A stretch of 64,000 nucleotides of DNA from JABDMH01 sp965223215. GTDB taxonomy: Bacteria; Bacteroidota; Bacteroidia; Chitinophagales; Saprospiraceae. The DNA lies in contig CBDCVZ010000010.1 in assembly GCA_965223215.1 (NCBI GenBank), positions 5,828,001-5,892,000 of the forward strand. The letters run 5' to 3'. Below the pieces are notes generated by a model. It worked only from the letters and a program-made list of their open reading frames with translations. It did not search any database and was not told the DNA's origin. Shown here one piece after another: positions 34,054 to 43,467 of the stretch; position 1 is the first letter of the stretch, and each line of letters begins with the position of its first letter. The position numbers and the translations under genes were made by a program.

Positions 34054-36885
34054 ATGAAACAACTAATTTTTGCTGCCCTATTTCCGGTATTAATCACTAA
34101 TATTTACAGCCAACAAGGCAGTATCTCAGGAGCAATTTTCGACGAAGAATCTCGAGAAACTCTGATTGGAGCTAATGTGATTATTGATGGTACCGGAGAG
34201 GGTGCTTCGACCGATTTTGATGGGAAATATCAATTCAAGGTTGACCCCGGAACGTATGATCTGGTCATATCTTATGTCGGATACACGGACAAGATGGTGG
34301 CCGATGTTGAGGTCAAGCCTGGAGAGATCACTTTTCTTGACGTGACCATGGGCTCCGATGCGGTAGAACTTGATGTGGGTGTGATCGTCCAGGCCCAGGC
34401 CATTGAACGTTCTGAAAACGCACTATTACTTCTTCAGAAGAAATCTGACAAAATTATTGATGGAATTTCTGCGCAGGAAATGAGTAGGTATTCCCTCTCC
34501 AATGCCGCAAGTGCCCTGAAGAAGATCTCGGGTGCTACCGTTTCGGAGGGTAAGTACATTTATATTCGAGGCCTGGGAGATCGGTATTCCAGCGCCCAAT
34601 TAAATGGTCTTCCATTACCCAGTACAAATCCTTATCGCAACAGCCCTCAATTGGATTTGATCCCGACCAATTTGTTAGACAACATTGTCACATCTAAATC
34701 CTTTAGTCCTGACCTTCCCGGTAATTTCACTGGTGGTAATGTCGACATCAAGACCAAGACTTTGCCCGAGCAGTTCTTTTTCACCATTTCGACTTCCATT
34801 GGATTCAATACACAAAATAACCTCATTGATAATTTCTTGACCTACCAGGGAGGTGTGAATGATTATTGGGGATATGATGATGGATCAAGAAATTTGCCGA
34901 CCATCTTGAGGCAAGAGCGATTTCTCTCCAACTTGACCAAGGAGGCAGAATTTAAAGCCAGGCGTGATGGTGAAATAGCTGGTATTGTCGACGAAGCCAT
35001 CCGATCTATGGATTTAGATTTTGAACCCGTGCGACGAAGTACACCCATTGATCATGGCCTGACTTTATCACTGGGAAATCAGCTCAACCTGGGCAAAATG
35101 CCCCTTGGATATATTTTTTCCGGTTCCTTTAAGAAGTCCTATGATCATCTGGATAAATACTTAGTCCAAAATTGGGACCTATTTGACCTCAGCTCTGGTA
35201 CTTTGAGAAACAAAGGAGATTACGAGGAGACAAAAAGTACGGAGTCGGCCATTGTAAATCTCATGGCTGGATTTACTCTGAAAATAAATGCACGAAATTC
35301 GATTAATTTTACATCTCTCTATAATCACAATGGATCAAAAGATACAAGATTTGTATTTGGAGAACGACCCGAGCAGATCATTGATGAAGAGCGCCTGGAA
35401 GGTCGTGGATTGGCTTTCTTGGAACGTGAGCTCCTTAATTTTCAACTCGGTGGAGAACATGTTTTTAAAGGTCTTAATGAAGCTCGCTTAGAGTGGAAGG
35501 GAGGATCTACCAGCTCGGCTCAGGCCGAACCAAATACCCGCTATTTTTCCAACGTTTATAATACCGAACAGGATTTTTATTACATCCCGCTTGCTTCCGT
35601 TCAGCTACCTGCCTATTATCTCCGTGACTTAGAAGATGAGCAACGAGATTTCAAAATTGATTTTGAATTACCACTGAATAAGCAGAGGACTACGAAATTG
35701 AAAGTGGGTGGACTTTACTCGGCAAAGGATCGAAACTTTGATGAGAAATTATTTCAGATTGCTACCTCAAATTATGCTGACGACTACGCGGGGAGTCCCA
35801 GTATTTTCCTAAGCGAGGAGAACATAGGTATTATTGCAATGGATGAAGGTAGCAACCAATTCAAGATTGGCAATTATCTTCGAAATTTTACTTCGCCGAC
35901 CAACGCATACACTGGTTCCAATCAAGTCATTGCATCCTTTGGCATGGTCACCGCTCAGGTTACCTCCCGACTCAAACTGGTGGTTGGAGCCCGTTATGAG
36001 AAAACGGACATAGAGGTGATCAGCGGCGAAGAGAGTAAGCCCGTCGAAGCACGTACGGGCACAATTGACGAAGGTGACTTACTTCCTGTCGGAAACCTGA
36101 TCTACGCTCTTGGTGAAAGATCAAATTTAAGGGCGGCCTACTCCAAAACCCTGGCCAGACCGAATATGCGTGAAATGGCCCCATTTGTTTCTTTTGATCC
36201 GTTGACTGCTGCTTTTATCATCGGTAATCCGGAGCTCAAGCGAACGGTGATCTCCAACTATGACCTACGCTATGAGTTTTTTGCTAAACCTGGAGAAATC
36301 ATAGCAGTGAGTGCATATTATAAAGATTTTTCCGATCCGATCAGCAGTCGATATCTTCCATCATCCAACACGGAGATAAAATACATCAATGTTGAGGGTG
36401 CACAAGTTTATGGGGTAGAATTGGAATTTCGAAAATCACTGGATTTTATTTCCGAATCACTCAATAAGTTGCGATTGAATTCCAATGTCAGTTTTATCAG
36501 GTCCAATGTTGACGTGGTAAAGACTAGTCCTTACGAACCAGACCAGCGGCCGTTTGAGGGGCAGGCACCATTTATTGTAAATGCAGCACTACTCTATACT
36601 GATGATGTCAAAAACTTAGACGCCACGCTTTCCCTCAACTGGATGGGAGATAGACTACGGTTTCTAGGACAAGATGGTGCCCCCGATATCTATGACCAAG
36701 CCCGGGCACAATTGGATCTAAATATTCAAAAATCAATCAATGGTGTTGGTTTGTCCTTAGGTGTCCAAAATCTGCTGAATAGTGAATTTCTGTTGTCTTC
36801 TGTGTACGAGGGCAGAGAATATAAATACAGTCGCTTTAAAACAGGTGTTGCTTTTTCTCTAGGGTTAAGCTATACCTTCAGGTAA
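34054..36885 (+). CDS. TonB-dependent receptor with carboxypeptidase-like N-terminal domain
   Basis: 943 residues from the ATG at 34054 (MKQLIFAALFPVLITNIYSQ, signal peptide); a start at 34036 adds six residues. Domain order: CarboxypepD_reg-like (GSISGAIFDEESRETLIGAN, STDFDGKYQFKVDPGTYDLV), plug domain (SNAASALKKISGATV, YIYIRGLGDRYSSAQLNG, GNFTGGNVDIKTKTLP), then a 22-strand barrel ending VAFSLGLSYTFR. It imports a large ligand through the outer membrane with energy from TonB-ExbBD. It is not a SusC with SusD partner; instead it is paired with the T9SS protein upstream. Ligand unknown. Confidence 0.9.
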   Translation: MKQLIFAALFPVLITNIYSQQGSISGAIFDEESRETLIGANVIIDGTGEGASTDFDGKYQFKVDPGTYDLVISYVGYTDKMVADVEVKPGEITFLDVTMGSDAVELDVGVIVQAQAIERSENALLLLQKKSDKIIDGISAQEMSRYSLSNAASALKKISGATVSEGKYIYIRGLGDRYSSAQLNGLPLPSTNPYRNSPQLDLIPTNLLDNIVTSKSFSPDLPGNFTGGNVDIKTKTLPEQFFFTISTSIGFNTQNNLIDNFLTYQGGVNDYWGYDDGSRNLPTILRQERFLSNLTKEAEFKARRDGEIAGIVDEAIRSMDLDFEPVRRSTPIDHGLTLSLGNQLNLGKMPLGYIFSGSFKKSYDHLDKYLVQNWDLFDLSSGTLRNKGDYEETKSTESAIVNLMAGFTLKINARNSINFTSLYNHNGSKDTRFVFGERPEQIIDEERLEGRGLAFLERELLNFQLGGEHVFKGLNEARLEWKGGSTSSAQAEPNTRYFSNVYNTEQDFYYIPLASVQLPAYYLRDLEDEQRDFKIDFELPLNKQRTTKLKVGGLYSAKDRNFDEKLFQIATSNYADDYAGSPSIFLSEENIGIIAMDEGSNQFKIGNYLRNFTSPTNAYTGSNQVIASFGMVTAQVTSRLKLVVGARYEKTDIEVISGEESKPVEARTGTIDEGDLLPVGNLIYALGERSNLRAAYSKTLARPNMREMAPFVSFDPLTAAFIIGNPELKRTVISNYDLRYEFFAKPGEIIAVSAYYKDFSDPISSRYLPSSNTEIKYINVEGAQVYGVELEFRKSLDFISESLNKLRLNSNVSFIRSNVDVVKTSPYEPDQRPFEGQAPFIVNAALLYTDDVKNLDATLSLNWMGDRLRFLGQDGAPDIYDQARAQLDLNIQKSINGVGLSLGVQNLLNSEFLLSSVYEGREYKYSRFKTGVAFSLGLSYTFR

Positions 36886-37035
36886 CGGACTTTATATCGG
36901 CCCCCAAACACTTTTCTCATGGTTCATGAAGGGCATATCCTAAATGCCTCATTAATGCAATGGTGGAAATGATCATTATTGAATATTCTGAAGAATTATC
37001 TCTAATTTAAGTCGGTCTCACTGTGGGTAGTTCGC

Positions 37036-37836
37036 ATGAAAATCATATTCACAATATTCTTTTCTTGCACATGTGGTCTCTTGTTAGGTCAAGAAGTGAT
37101 CAGTAAAGGCAGCTCGTTTAGTTGGCCCAATGATCGTCTTGGAGCAATCAGTCTAACTTTTGACGACGCAGATTTTAGCCAGGTAGATTCTCTAATGTCT
37201 TTGCTTGATCAATTTGGAGTGAAAGCATCCTTTTACATCTCCATCTGGAGTTCGCTGCAAAGATTGGAAGCGTGGAGAAAGGCAATAAGGGAAGGTCACG
37301 AAATTGGTAATCACACTTTCCGGCATCCCTGCACAGCGAATTATGGTAGATCTATAGAACGGTCGCTCGAACACTACTCTTTGCACAAAATGCAGAGGGA
37401 CATAGAGATGGCCGATTCAGCAGTCATGACCAATTATGGTTTAAGGCCCATTACATTTGCCTATCCCTGCGGTCAAAAGTTTGTGGGGTTCGGTCTGGAA
37501 ACTAAGAGCTATGTTCCCTTAGTTGCCCACCGCTTCTTGGCGGGTAGGAGCTACGGTGATGAAGGAGCCAACGATCCACACAGATGCGACCTGGCTAAGG
37601 TTCTTGGCATCTCGATGGACAATGCGTCATTGAGTGATTTGAAAGAAAAAGTTGATCAGGCCATGGCAAAAGGGCACTGGTTGGTATTGGTGGGACACAA
37701 AATTGGTCATGCTGGTCCACTGACCACCGATCTGCGTGTACTTGAGGGACTACTGCAATACCTGCGATCTCAACCTTTAAGAATCTGGATTGCTCCGGTT
37801 AGGGACGTCGCCAAATATATTGACTCGAATCGATAA
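37036..37836 (+). CDS. Secreted polysaccharide deacetylase (NodB family, CE4)
   Basis: 266 residues with a signal peptide (KIIFTIFFSCTCGLLLGQ). The catalytic motifs are intact: motif 1 AISLTFDDADFSQ (catalytic Asp and metal Asp), motif 2 EIGNHTFRHP (two metal His), motif 3 PITFAYPCGQ. The late motif LVLVGHKIGH supplies a conserved His. It removes acetyl groups from N-acetyl sugars of chitin-like polysaccharide or peptidoglycan in the periplasm. It is the last gene of the plus-strand block and ends two bases before the end of the converging haem protein gene. Confidence 0.85.
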   Translation: MKIIFTIFFSCTCGLLLGQEVISKGSSFSWPNDRLGAISLTFDDADFSQVDSLMSLLDQFGVKASFYISIWSSLQRLEAWRKAIREGHEIGNHTFRHPCTANYGRSIERSLEHYSLHKMQRDIEMADSAVMTNYGLRPITFAYPCGQKFVGFGLETKSYVPLVAHRFLAGRSYGDEGANDPHRCDLAKVLGISMDNASLSDLKEKVDQAMAKGHWLVLVGHKIGHAGPLTTDLRVLEGLLQYLRSQPLRIWIAPVRDVAKYIDSNR

Positions 37837-37838
37837 AC

Positions 37839-40766
37839 TCATCCTTGCTGTAGGAAAGCAATCAAGTCTGCCATCTGCTGTTCATTGATCTGGGCTTCCA
37901 ATCCTTCCGGCATAAATGACTTACCTGTTGATCTGAAGGCCTTTATCTTGTTCCTGGAAATGGTCTGGGTGCCACCTCCAATAACTTTGAGGGTGATGGC
38001 ATCGGAAGTTTCTGAATGCAGTATGCCGGAGTATTGCTTACCATCTTCGAGCTCGACCACATGATTGATAAATGCCGGTTCCGCCACTGCATTCGGATCA
38101 ATGATGTGGTGAAGGAGCGTGTGCTTACTCATTCGATTGCATTCGGTGAGATTTGGTCCTACCTCGGTACCCTGTGTCTTATAGATGTGACATTGGGCGC
38201 ATTGCAATTGAAACACTTCTTCACCTCTTTTGGACGAACTGGCTAATTCAAGTGCCGCCTTCATTTTAGTAAGTGCATCTGAGCGCGTGACCACGCCTGC
38301 ATCAGAAAAGAGGGCTTCAGCGCGACGCCTAATGGCAGGATCATCAGAAAAAAGCAGTCTCCTGCGGCGTTCCAGATCGAAGTTAAACTCGGCAATGCCC
38401 AAGTTGCCATTTTCCAAGCCATCAAGTAAATAGGGTTGGTTGTGCTTTTGATACAGCAGAATATTGGTCGCCACACGCCTCACACCCGGGCTCAAGGTCG
38501 GCCATTTGGCAATGAGGGTCCTCCCAATTTGTGGATCAGGAATTTCTTCTAATTTCTGGATAGCGGCCTGCTGTAGTGGTGCGGGCTGAGTGGGATCTAA
38601 GAGTTGATACAAGGGATCAATAATCACCGAACGATCACCCTGTGCCATTAAGTTCAGTTGGTCCAGTCGTTCCTCATCAGATAGATTATCGTCCAAAACC
38701 GCTCGGGAAGCCCTCAGTATATGTTGATTTTGATATTTTGAATTGGGAATATTTGCCACTTCTCGAAGTTTCCAGATGGCGATGTCTAACACCGGCGAAT
38801 TTCCCTCCAGTCGTTCAAGTGACCCTTTGGACAATGGTCTCGGTAGCCCACTGATCTGCAGCCCATCCGCAAGTCCGATGAGCGCCTCTGCTTGTCCGGA
38901 GGGTTGCGTAATCCCTTGAATGGCTAATTCAATTCCACGACGAACAGCCCGTTGATTGCCCGTTTGACCCAATCTCAAGAACACCATTTTTAAAAGAGGG
39001 CTTGCAATAGCAGTCTGAAGTGCACACAATTTTTTAATGGCTTCCGAGGCATTGCGATTGAGGGTAGACGCCGTAGCCATAACCAGCCAAACATCGTGGG
39101 TCAAATCTTCAAGCGCATCTATCATTTCAGTGTAAGCCTCATCAACTTCTAATTGCTGTTGATCTATGAGATGGCCTATCGTCAGTACAGCTTGCAATCG
39201 CACCCTAGGTGAATCATCTCTAAGCGATGCTAAAATGGCTTTGGTGTTTTCTTGGAGTGAAACGGTCTCTGATAGAACCAGGGCTTGCTCTCGCACCCCT
39301 GAAACTGGATGTTTTAAGGCAGCTAGCACGTCTGCTGGGGTCAGTTGGTTTAGACCGTGTAGGGTCCACAGTCCATGAATGAATGCAACAGGAGACCAGT
39401 CGATCATCGCCGCTCTTAGGGCAGGTACGAGCTGGGTCATTTTGTTATTTACGATCTGCTCTTGGGCGATCAGTCTACACATTTGATTGTCGCTTGCCAG
39501 GCATGTCAAGAGGGTCTCGGCATCTTCTTTATCACAGATGCACGGCGAAATCTGTGCAGTTTCTCGCGGAATGATGCGATAGATTCTACCCATGGTTGTG
39601 CCGGCTTTAAGATCCAAATTCACTTCGATTTCGTCTGGAATCCATTCTGGATGTTCAATGACTTCTCGGTGCATGTCGACCACATATAAGGCGCCGTCCG
39701 TGCCGGTTTTCAAATTAACTGGACGAAATGATCGATCAGATGACGCCAGAAATTCAACCGCCTCTCGGCCACGGCTGGCCCGATAAGCGGAGCCATCGGG
39801 TGTAAGGACATCGCGATGAATCAAATTTAAGACCACATCTGCAGTGAAGATGTTTCCTTGAAATTCTTCCGGAAAAAGAGCTCCACCATAATGCTCAATG
39901 CCACACGCCCCGGAAAAATAACCAGACTGCTCCGGATGATTGACCCTGGTGTTTTGTTCTCCAATGGCATATATTCGAGCCAATCCGTCTTCCTCATGAT
40001 CGGAAATTTGTGCTAGGGAATGTGGAGGGGTGAGGTATTGCCCTTGGTGGTAGCGTTCCGGAATGACTAATTGTCGGATGTGGTAGAGATTGTGGGTGCC
40101 AAAATAATGGCCCCAATCATTCAGAGCCAATTCAAATCCGCCTGAGCTTCTCCCCGAGCGCTCAAATTTTTTTTGATCCAAGTATATGCGAAAGTCTCCT
40201 GCACCAAGCTTTTGGCCTGATTCAGGATCATCAGCCCAGCTAATCTGGCCTCCATTCCCACCATTGGCAGCGTAGACCCAATTGTCGTGTCCGTAAGTTA
40301 AACCATTGAAATTGTGCTGCAGATTACCCTCGCTGAATCCAGTCATCAACACCTCCCTTTCATCCAATGTACCATCTGAATCTGTATCTCTTAACATCAA
40401 CAAATTAGGGGGAGATGCCACTAAAAAACCGCCTCCGAACCGTAGAAAGGATGTCGCCTGACGCAAACCATCAGCAACTAATTTTCTGGACTCGTACTGA
40501 CCGTCTTGATCTAAGTCTTCCAAATGAATGATTCGACTTTCACCTTCGCTAAATGGGTACCCTGGCATCTCTAAGACAAAGAGACGGCCGGCTTCGTCAA
40601 ACAGTAAGTCAACTGGGTCAATCACCGCAGGTTCATGGGCAATCAATTGCATTTCGAAATTGGGATGAAGTTCAAATGAATCGCGCCAAGGCTCTTCTTG
40701 ATCTGAGTTGCAACCGGTCATCATGATTAGGATGCCGATGCTGATGATCCATAACTTCTCTAGCAT
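37839..40766 (-). CDS. PVC-type haem-binding lipoprotein with dehydrogenase-like propeller and HEAT repeats
   Basis: 975 residues. The N-terminus is a lipoprotein signal (ILIMMTGC). Next comes a propeller like the so-called membrane-bound dehydrogenase domain (PAVIDPVDLLFDEAGRLFVL, FNGLTYGHDNWVYAANGG, TGTDGALYVVDMHREVIEHP). The middle (about 430-830) is HEAT-like helical repeats. The C-terminus has one c-type haem motif (LQCAQCHIYKTQG, near residue 855) and the TIGR02603-like segment EVGPNLTEC, then YSGILHSETSDAITLKV. Such proteins are best known from Planctomycetes and Verrucomicrobia and in some Bacteroidota; they are thought to oxidise sugars or alcohols at the outer membrane. Function not proven. 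Confidence 0.8.
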   Translation of the reverse strand: MLEKLWIISIGILIMMTGCNSDQEEPWRDSFELHPNFEMQLIAHEPAVIDPVDLLFDEAGRLFVLEMPGYPFSEGESRIIHLEDLDQDGQYESRKLVADGLRQATSFLRFGGGFLVASPPNLLMLRDTDSDGTLDEREVLMTGFSEGNLQHNFNGLTYGHDNWVYAANGGNGGQISWADDPESGQKLGAGDFRIYLDQKKFERSGRSSGGFELALNDWGHYFGTHNLYHIRQLVIPERYHQGQYLTPPHSLAQISDHEEDGLARIYAIGEQNTRVNHPEQSGYFSGACGIEHYGGALFPEEFQGNIFTADVVLNLIHRDVLTPDGSAYRASRGREAVEFLASSDRSFRPVNLKTGTDGALYVVDMHREVIEHPEWIPDEIEVNLDLKAGTTMGRIYRIIPRETAQISPCICDKEDAETLLTCLASDNQMCRLIAQEQIVNNKMTQLVPALRAAMIDWSPVAFIHGLWTLHGLNQLTPADVLAALKHPVSGVREQALVLSETVSLQENTKAILASLRDDSPRVRLQAVLTIGHLIDQQQLEVDEAYTEMIDALEDLTHDVWLVMATASTLNRNASEAIKKLCALQTAIASPLLKMVFLRLGQTGNQRAVRRGIELAIQGITQPSGQAEALIGLADGLQISGLPRPLSKGSLERLEGNSPVLDIAIWKLREVANIPNSKYQNQHILRASRAVLDDNLSDEERLDQLNLMAQGDRSVIIDPLYQLLDPTQPAPLQQAAIQKLEEIPDPQIGRTLIAKWPTLSPGVRRVATNILLYQKHNQPYLLDGLENGNLGIAEFNFDLERRRRLLFSDDPAIRRRAEALFSDAGVVTRSDALTKMKAALELASSSKRGEEVFQLQCAQCHIYKTQGTEVGPNLTECNRMSKHTLLHHIIDPNAVAEPAFINHVVELEDGKQYSGILHSETSDAITLKVIGGGTQTISRNKIKAFRSTGKSFMPEGLEAQINEQQMADLIAFLQQG

Positions 40767-40944
40767 AAGTGGGTCAATTTCTTAACGTATAACTAAATTA
40801 CGAGATTCTAGGGGAAAGACACTCCGCACTTGAGGGAAGCCCATTTGCCGTCTTCTCTCGTCGATCGCACCTTCACATTCGTCTAACAACTGCATTAATA
40901 TTGTGTTAAATGCCACCTTCTCCTATGACAAAACGTTCTGATAA

Positions 40945-40966
40945 TAGTCTATATAGTAACAGACTA
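40945..40966 (+). repeat. Inverted repeat just before the small alpha/beta protein gene
   Basis: TAGTCT and AGACTA form a 6-bp inverted repeat with a 10-base centre, ending one base before the first possible ATG (40968). It might be an operator or an RNA hairpin near the start codon. A 6-bp repeat could be chance. Confidence 0.25.
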
Positions 40967-40979
40967 AATGAATCGTGCC

Positions 40980-41270
40980 ATGAAAAATATCTTTTTAGCC
41001 GAAATCGAATTGGGAAGTCATTTTCACACCGTGAAAGATGCTGCATTTTACCAAATGAATCAGCTACTCGCAGAAGGCAAGATTCAGACTTATGGTATGG
41101 CCGAAGACAATTCACGTGTCTGGGTCACCCTCCTGGCAGAGAGTGGTTTTGAGGCATGGGAGATTGTCTCGGGGTTGCCGGTCAATGGCATTATGGAGCC
41201 GATTATTACACCACTTTCTACCTATAACCAGTCGTTGGATCTACAGTTTCCAGCCATCTCACTGAATTAG
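40980..41270 (+). CDS. Small ferredoxin-fold-like protein (muconolactone isomerase-like)
   Basis: 96 residues from the ATG at 40980 (MKNIFLAEIELG); an in-frame ATG at 40968 would add four. Pattern of beta-alpha-beta elements: FLAEIEL, then AFYQMNQLLAEGKIQTYGMA, SRVWVTLLAES and a final FEAWEIVSGLPVNGIME. This resembles dimeric alpha/beta-barrel proteins of the YCII and muconolactone isomerase type, where the end of the chain reads LP.....P...T.L. I do not recognise a specific family, and no catalytic residue can be named. It stands 140 bases before the amidotransferase gene. Confidence 0.55.
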   Translation: MKNIFLAEIELGSHFHTVKDAAFYQMNQLLAEGKIQTYGMAEDNSRVWVTLLAESGFEAWEIVSGLPVNGIMEPIITPLSTYNQSLDLQFPAISLN

Positions 41271-41410
41271 ATTATTGACGGGATCGACGACGGTTGGATC
41301 TCCAGCCTTGCGAAGACCATTGTTGTTGTTTCTTGCAAAAGATGACCTGATAACCGGATCTGAAATTTCCTGAATGTACTATATTCGCATCTGCTCTAAA
41401 AGACATAGAG

Positions 41411-42220
41411 ATGAGGATAGCGGTCTTAGACATGAATAATGGGGAGCCCAATTTGGGGCTCAAAAGCATCACTGATCTGTTGGATCAACGATTCAGTTAT
41501 GCAGACTATCAGGTTTTCGATGTACGTCAGCACAGGCAAGTACCCGATCTAAATTACGACATCTATATTTCATCTGGTGGACCCGGACATCCAATGGATG
41601 GTTCAGCTCAGTGGGGCCCTGCCTATTTTGATCTTTGTGATGCACTTCGCCATCACAACGAAGTACATGAGGATAAGAAGCACGTATTCTTCATCTGTCA
41701 TTCGTTTCAGATCGCCTGTGCCCACTACGGGATTGGTAAGATATCCAGACGCCCCCGACCTTCCTTTGGACTATTTCCCGCTCGCCAAACGGAAGAGGGG
41801 TTTAAGGACCCTATCTTCAGGGAGTTACCTAATCCATTTTGTATCGCTGATTTTAGACGCTACCAAGTGCTGAAACCCAATTTTGACCGTCTAGAGGCCA
41901 TCAATGGTGAAATCCTAGCTATTGAACACGAAGCCAGACTACCACATACATCTAGTGCACTGATGGCATTTAGAATTGGAGAATGTATCTATGGTGCACA
42001 GTTTCATCCGGAAGCCTATCCAGAGGGAATGCTAAGACATATCACCGAGGCTGATCGCAGAGAGCAGATCATCGAAGATCATGGAGCTACCGTGTATGAG
42101 GCGATGATGGTTCAGCTACGTGATCCCACTAAACTGACCCTCACCTACGAAAAGGTCTTACCGGAGTTTCTTAAGTCTGCCATCAAAAGATTATCTTCCT
42201 CAGTGGTACCAGTGCAGTAG
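41411..42220 (+). CDS. Class I glutamine amidotransferase-like protein
   Basis: 269 residues. All three catalytic residues are visible: nucleophile Cys in HVFFICHSFQIACAHYG (the usual G-x-C-x-G elbow is I-C-H-S here), and His and Glu in GAQFHPEAYPEGM. The oxyanion turn is YISSGGPGHPMDG. The C-terminal 60 residues go beyond the domain. It should release ammonia from glutamine for a partner enzyme; the ATP-grasp-like protein encoded four bases downstream is the obvious candidate. It is not GuaA, CarA, TrpG or PurQ by context or sequence. Product unknown. Confidence 0.75.
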   Translation: MRIAVLDMNNGEPNLGLKSITDLLDQRFSYADYQVFDVRQHRQVPDLNYDIYISSGGPGHPMDGSAQWGPAYFDLCDALRHHNEVHEDKKHVFFICHSFQIACAHYGIGKISRRPRPSFGLFPARQTEEGFKDPIFRELPNPFCIADFRRYQVLKPNFDRLEAINGEILAIEHEARLPHTSSALMAFRIGECIYGAQFHPEAYPEGMLRHITEADRREQIIEDHGATVYEAMMVQLRDPTKLTLTYEKVLPEFLKSAIKRLSSSVVPVQ

Positions 42221-42224
42221 TCCT

Positions 42225-43418
42225 ATGGATGCTCAAATTAGAGGAAATTTCAACGCCTCTTTTTCTGATTCAAAATATCAATCCTTCCTTCAGGATATCC
42301 ATTCCTATTTCAATCACACTCCAAATTTTCGGATTGCTGAGACACCGGTATTCGTGCCGGTAGATCTCAAGAAGCGACTCCTTGAGGCTTGTAATGAAAT
42401 TGCAGATGTGATATGTCGTCCAGATTTTAAGGAAAAGACAGATCGAGCATTATCCGACGAGTACCGTGTACCTAATGAAGATGATCATACGACTTTTCTC
42501 CAAATGGATTTTGGGATTTCGAAAAATGAGGCCGGAGAGCTTATCCCGAAATTAATTGAGGTACAGGGGTTTCCCTCCCTTTATCTATATCAAGATTTTG
42601 TTGCCTCCAGATATCGAAAGTATTTTGAAATACCGGATCACTGTTCGCATTTAATTGGAACTGACTCCAAGAGCTACAAAAATATGTTGCGGTCGATCAT
42701 CATAGGAGATTGTGACCCAAAGAACGTGATCCTGCTGGAAATTGAACCAGATCGACAGACCACAAGAATAGATTTTCTCGCCACTGAGAAGATGCTGGGT
42801 GTTAAAACGGTTTGTATTTCAGATTTGAAAAGGGAAGGTAGAGACATCTATTATTTAAACGAACAAGGTGTCAAAACTGCCGTCCGACGCATCTATAATC
42901 GCGTTATTTTCGATGAGCTGGTGAGCCGAACAGATCTCAAGCGAGATTTTAATTTTACTGATGAGGTAAATGTCGAATGGATTGGTCATCCCAACTGGTT
43001 CTTTAGGATTAGTAAATATTCAATGCCCTTGTTTAAAGGCCAGTATGTGCCAAAGACCTGGTTTTTAAAGGATTTAAGTACAATTCCATCAGACCTCGAA
43101 AATTATGTTTTGAAACCCATGTTTTCATTTTCTGGTACAGGTGTAATTTTTAATGTCAGCCGCGATGCCATAGAAAAAACCAGTAATCCAACAAACTATA
43201 TATTACAGGAGAAAATTAAATATGAGCCCGTCATTAAAACTCTTAATGACCCCGCGAAATGCGAAATTCGAATGCTCATGCTCTGGCCAAAAGATGCCGA
43301 AAGGCCTATTATTGTAAATAATCTTACTAGACTCTCCAAGGGAGAAATGATTGGTGTGAAGTATAATAGAGATAAGGATTGGGTGGGAGGCAGCGTCGGT
43401 TTCTTTATGGGAGAATAA
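42225..43418 (+). CDS. ATP-grasp-like enzyme coupled to the amidotransferase
   Basis: 397 residues. Features of a circularly permuted ATP-grasp (glutathionylspermidine-synthase-like) fold: KLIEVQGFPSLYLYQDF, RRIYNRVIFDEL, the lysine-bearing nucleotide-binding strand ENYVLKPMFSFSGTGVIFNV, YILQEKIKYEP, and late metal ligands in KCEIRMLML and IIVNNLTRLSKG (Glu, then Asn). Such enzymes make an acyl phosphate from a carboxylate and join it to an amine. With the amidotransferase four bases upstream, amidation of a carboxyl group by glutamine-derived ammonia is the natural hypothesis. I do not know a characterised member of this exact type. Confidence 0.65.
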   Translation: MDAQIRGNFNASFSDSKYQSFLQDIHSYFNHTPNFRIAETPVFVPVDLKKRLLEACNEIADVICRPDFKEKTDRALSDEYRVPNEDDHTTFLQMDFGISKNEAGELIPKLIEVQGFPSLYLYQDFVASRYRKYFEIPDHCSHLIGTDSKSYKNMLRSIIIGDCDPKNVILLEIEPDRQTTRIDFLATEKMLGVKTVCISDLKREGRDIYYLNEQGVKTAVRRIYNRVIFDELVSRTDLKRDFNFTDEVNVEWIGHPNWFFRISKYSMPLFKGQYVPKTWFLKDLSTIPSDLENYVLKPMFSFSGTGVIFNVSRDAIEKTSNPTNYILQEKIKYEPVIKTLNDPAKCEIRMLMLWPKDAERPIIVNNLTRLSKGEMIGVKYNRDKDWVGGSVGFFMGE

Positions 43419-43467
43419 CTGAAGATTGTTGCCACACATTAATTTACCGCAATCATTCGGAATCGGT

